A stretch of DNA of 55,220 bases from CAJQQY01 sp045104975 (lineage in GTDB: Bacteria > Bacteroidota > Bacteroidia > Chitinophagales > Saprospiraceae). Both the position numbers and the translations under genes were made by a program. How positions within the stretch are numbered: position 1 is the first letter of the stretch; each line of letters begins with the position of its first letter. The stretch lies in contig JBGCCY010000212.1 of assembly GCA_045104975.1 (NCBI GenBank), forward strand, positions 1 through 55,220, written 5' to 3'. The notes under the pieces were generated by a model that saw only the letters and a program-made list of their open reading frames with translations, did not search any database and had not been told where the DNA came from. Of the stretch, positions 53,501 to 55,220 are shown piece after piece.

Positions 53501-55220
53501 TACTGATGCAAATGTATGTTCAGCTACTTTAGATTTACCTGTCATCATTCTTTCTGACCCAAATAATATCAATACTATTTTTTGGAGTATTTCTGGAGCA
53601 AGTGGCCCAGCATCTGGAGCAGGAAATATTTCAAATTTCACTTTCAGCTTAGGAACCTCTACTATTATTTATTCCGTTACAGATAACTTTGGAGGGTCTG
53701 AGACTTGTTCATTTCAGGTAACGATAACCGATCAAGAGGGACCAGTAATTTCTGGCACTCCTGCTGATACAACTGTGGAATGTGATAATATTCCATTAAT
53801 TGCCACCCCAACTGCGACAGATCAATGTGATGGGGTAACTAATGTAAGCTTAATTAGTGAATCGATTACCGCTGGCCCAACACCAGGTTCTTTTATTATT
53901 ACTCGAACTTGGGCTACAATTGATGCAGCAGGAAATATTTCTACTGCCAGTCAAAACATAACAGTAATTGATACTACCGCTCCAACGATAACTTGCCCTG
54001 CTGATATTTCAACAAATCCTACTACTTCTCCTTTATGTGGAGCAAGTGTTTCATGGACAATTCCTACAGCATCAGATAATTGCGATCCTAATGTTCAAGT
54101 AACGAGTTCGTTTTCTCCTAATGATTTTTTTCCATTAGGAACGACGGTAGTTACTTACTATGCAGAAGATAATTCAGGAAATATTGATTCATGTAAATTT
54201 AATGTTACAGTAAGTGATGTAGAACTACCGGTATTTACCAACTGTCCTACTGACATGACTGTTTCTTCGGGAATTGCATGTGATACCATTGTTACTTGGA
54301 CTGTACCAACAGTTACCGATAACTGTGATAATAATGTAAACATTGTAGCTGTTCCAGCTTTGGGAACTGCCTTTCCAGTAGGAACAACTACTGTAACTTA
54401 TACAGCTACAGATGCAAGTGGAAATGTTGCTAATTGTTCATTTGATATTACAGTAGCTGATACTGAGGCTCCTGTTTTGACAGATTGCCCTATTGATATG
54501 ACTTTATCATCTGGGTCTGATTGTAGTACTTCAGTAATCTGGAATATGCCAACAGTAGCAGATAATTGTGATGCTAATCCAACCTTAACTTGTAATATTC
54601 CTTCAGGAAATACTTTCTCTGTAGGTACTACTCCAATAATTTGTACTGCAACTGATGCAAGTGGAAATACTTCAACTTGTACTTTTAATGTAACTGTTAT
54701 TGATACATTAGCACCTAGTGTATTTTGTCCTATTGATGTAACTATTTCTACCAATGGGGATATTGTTGATGCTAATTCGTTTGAATTTATTGATGAAATA
54801 TCCACCACACCTTTAGGTTGTGATTCAGTCATTGTCTTTTTTAATAATCCAGCAGGTAACGATAATTGTGGTATTCCAACTATAACTTCAACTGGAATTG
54901 AAAGTGGAGATACTTTAGAAGTTGGACAACATATTATTCAATTTACGGCAATGGATGGTTCTGGAAATGTGAATACCGTTCTCTGTGAAACCACTATTAC
55001 CATTACTTCATTTGTAGGATTAGATGTGACCGCTTCTCCTGATACAGTTTGTACGGGAGGAAACACGCAACTTTTTGCCAATCTATTTACTCCTGTTTCT
55101 ACAGCAACTTACAGTTGGACTGGACCAAACCCAAGTAGAATAATTACTCCTAGTCCTGATCCAATTATTGACAATATCACTTTGGATGACGCAGGAACAT
55201 ACATTGTAACCGTAACTAAT
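50541..55220 (+). CDS. Giant cohesin-like/HYR surface protein, cut by window edge
   Basis: At least 1560 codons, open to the last base. I use ATG 50541, giving the signal peptide MKKFQYFLLLVLFALPLKSFA before Gln; the ATG at 50499 would only lengthen the N-terminus. Four units of about 240 residues follow, each a cohesin-like beta domain (for example LQFTIEWDPTKLEFVSI) plus an HYR domain (TDPTITCPA ... TVTYTA-D-GGN). They are followed by about six HYR-type modules and an Ig-like domain at the edge. Cohesin-like domains may bind dockerin-like loops such as those in the preceding protein. Sorting domain, if any, lies beyond the window. Confidence 0.88.
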   Translation, partial: MKKFQYFLLLVLFALPLKSFAQPFVQFTAQSSTIDCTTSSLSIDIEVTDFIQMNAFDYSFHWDPTVLTLTSIDDPGIIPSIVIGQNGAATGGLTFSWFSVIPAGNTIPDGTLVTLNFDLIGNASQTSGFTFDNIPTFINIAQYGMSLDDTQYTLTDGSLTITDTTDPTITCPAGPLTFDTGGATTTQITGAAPTANDNCDIDFISYELTMNGTNVGVGTGDVSNNVNFEIGTTTVTYTANDFGGNTETCSFDVVVTNNSAPTMMTISMDNNLQVNCEDNTASFNIYADAFNNIRGGQFTIAWPISALQYIDTSNYAITVGNTAFGTTNISNGQLVWSWNHSDEISLPNGTILFTIEFNITSLAGLNIPVTFLPGSDEFTNNASTVFPFLPISPSEYSMVNGSIYVFDAIDPTITCPANVSVISVNGTDAIVNGIAPTTADNCGIMSTTYILTDVATSNNIGNGTGDASGTTFPIGTTNVEYTVTDFDGNQATCNFDVTVTVPGVITVSVDSIQVNCETGTATIGLPVENFIDVIGLQFTIEWDPTKLEFVSIVEDNFDPDGTPGLGQVANGNFNFSWFDTNNPTTFQNGENILVLEFNILDQTVGNDYDFNFINAPTPYSVITQSSFPGNDPTAISEPGNIEIIDNTDPIITCPVDVTVNSTNGTDAIVNGIAPTVTDNCGTMSTTYVLTNVATSNIIGNGTDDASGTTFPIGTTNVEYTVTDFGGNQATCNFNVTVQNQAIITVNVDSIQVNCETGTALIGLPVENFMNVIGVQFTLEWDPTKLGFVSVAEDNFTPDGITGLGQVGNGQFNFSWFDSNNPANFNDGDNIIVLEFNILDQTAGNDYDINFINAPVPFSVITQSSFPLNDPTAISEPGNIEIIDNTDPEITCPADITVNSTNGINAIVNGIAPIATDNCGTPTISYVILGAPPTVGSGDASGNTFLIGTTMVTYTATDQGGNSVSCSFNVTVNQDQLMIECPMNVNQGTDANVCSATLDLPVIILSDPNNINTIFWSISGASGPASGAGNISNFTFSLGTSTIIYSVTDNFGGSETCSFQVTITDQEGPVISGTPADTTVECDNIPLIATPTATDQCDGVTNVSLISESITAGPTPGSFIITRTWATIDAAGNISTASQNITVIDTTAPTITCPADISTNPTTSPLCGASVSWTIPTASDNCDPNVQVTSSFSPNDFFPLGTTVVTYYAEDNSGNIDSCKFNVTVSDVELPVFTNCPTDMTVSSGIACDTIVTWTVPTVTDNCDNNVNIVAVPALGTAFPVGTTTVTYTATDASGNVANCSFDITVADTEAPVLTDCPIDMTLSSGSDCSTSVIWNMPTVADNCDANPTLTCNIPSGNTFSVGTTPIICTATDASGNTSTCTFNVTVIDTLAPSVFCPIDVTISTNGDIVDANSFEFIDEISTTPLGCDSVIVFFNNPAGNDNCGIPTITSTGIESGDTLEVGQHIIQFTAMDGSGNVNTVLCETTITITSFVGLDVTASPDTVCTGGNTQLFANLFTPVSTATYSWTGPNPSRIITPSPDPIIDNITLDDAGTYIVTVTN
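50641..53460 (+). repeat. Tandem coding units of 720 bp (cohesin-like plus HYR)
   Basis: Equivalent positions recur at 50641, 51361, 52081 and 52795: spacing 720, 720 and 714 bp, always in frame. The third and fourth units are the most alike at DNA level (for example both contain a GGATTACCTGT stretch and the ATAGAAATCATTGATAATAC stretch), pointing to a recent duplication. Confidence 0.85.

Noticed and set aside
1..55220. tRNA or rRNA genes
   Set aside because: No cloverleaf with a T-loop GTTCRA pattern and acceptor pairing, and no rRNA-like stretches were seen by eye.

Overview
The window looks like part of a chromosome from the phylum Bacteroidota, probably a Saprospira-like lineage. This is inferred from composition and families, not from a marker gene. 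The DNA is AT-rich and starts lack clear Shine-Dalgarno sequences. Two secreted proteins end in type IX secretion (T9SS) sorting domains, and most predicted signal peptides are followed by Gln. A TAnnTTTG promoter element lies before mutS.

Layout: (1) 1-924 is the 5' part of mutS on the minus strand. (2) 1281-7951 holds three small TerB-like proteins interleaved with a lipoprotein and a 1112-residue WG-repeat protein. (3) 8087-14804 has a divergent 2OG-Fe dioxygenase-like gene facing a six-gene minus-strand operon: two coiled-coil proteins, a substrate-binding protein fused to an OmpA peptidoglycan-binding domain, an ABC permease, a small unknown protein and an ABC ATPase. A 152-bp MITE-like element separates the two convergent stop codons. 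(4) 15305-21455 carries a VOC protein, an arginyl-tRNA-protein-transferase-like protein, a DUF3995-like membrane protein, a MocR regulator, and divergent GNAT, cupin and flavin-type genes. (5) 21906-30091 holds a PAS histidine kinase whose phosphoacceptor His is Tyr, and a divergent pair of large double-AAA+ proteins. (6) 30322-38484 is mostly housekeeping: ferredoxin, iscX, kdsC, a UbiA-family prenyltransferase, maf, a glutaminyl-cyclase-like M28 enzyme, hemF, an ArsC-like protein and a nucleoside phosphorylase. (7) 38622-55220 has a LytTR regulator, a BNR/sortilin-like secreted protein, and two giant surface proteins built from HYR, cohesin-like and dockerin-like modules. The second giant runs off the window.

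The main signals beyond genes are these. Many intergenic gaps contain degenerate 7-bp-phased repeats, usually as inverted arms. A TTAA-flanked inverted-repeat element sits exactly at two convergent stop codons. The glutaminyl-cyclase-like enzyme lies near five predicted secreted proteins with Gln after the signal peptide. The TerB/WG/ABC-OmpA/coiled-coil neighbourhood and the divergent AAA+ pair are the best candidates for poorly described systems, but their functions are inferred only. All calls come from reading the sequence; no database search was run.
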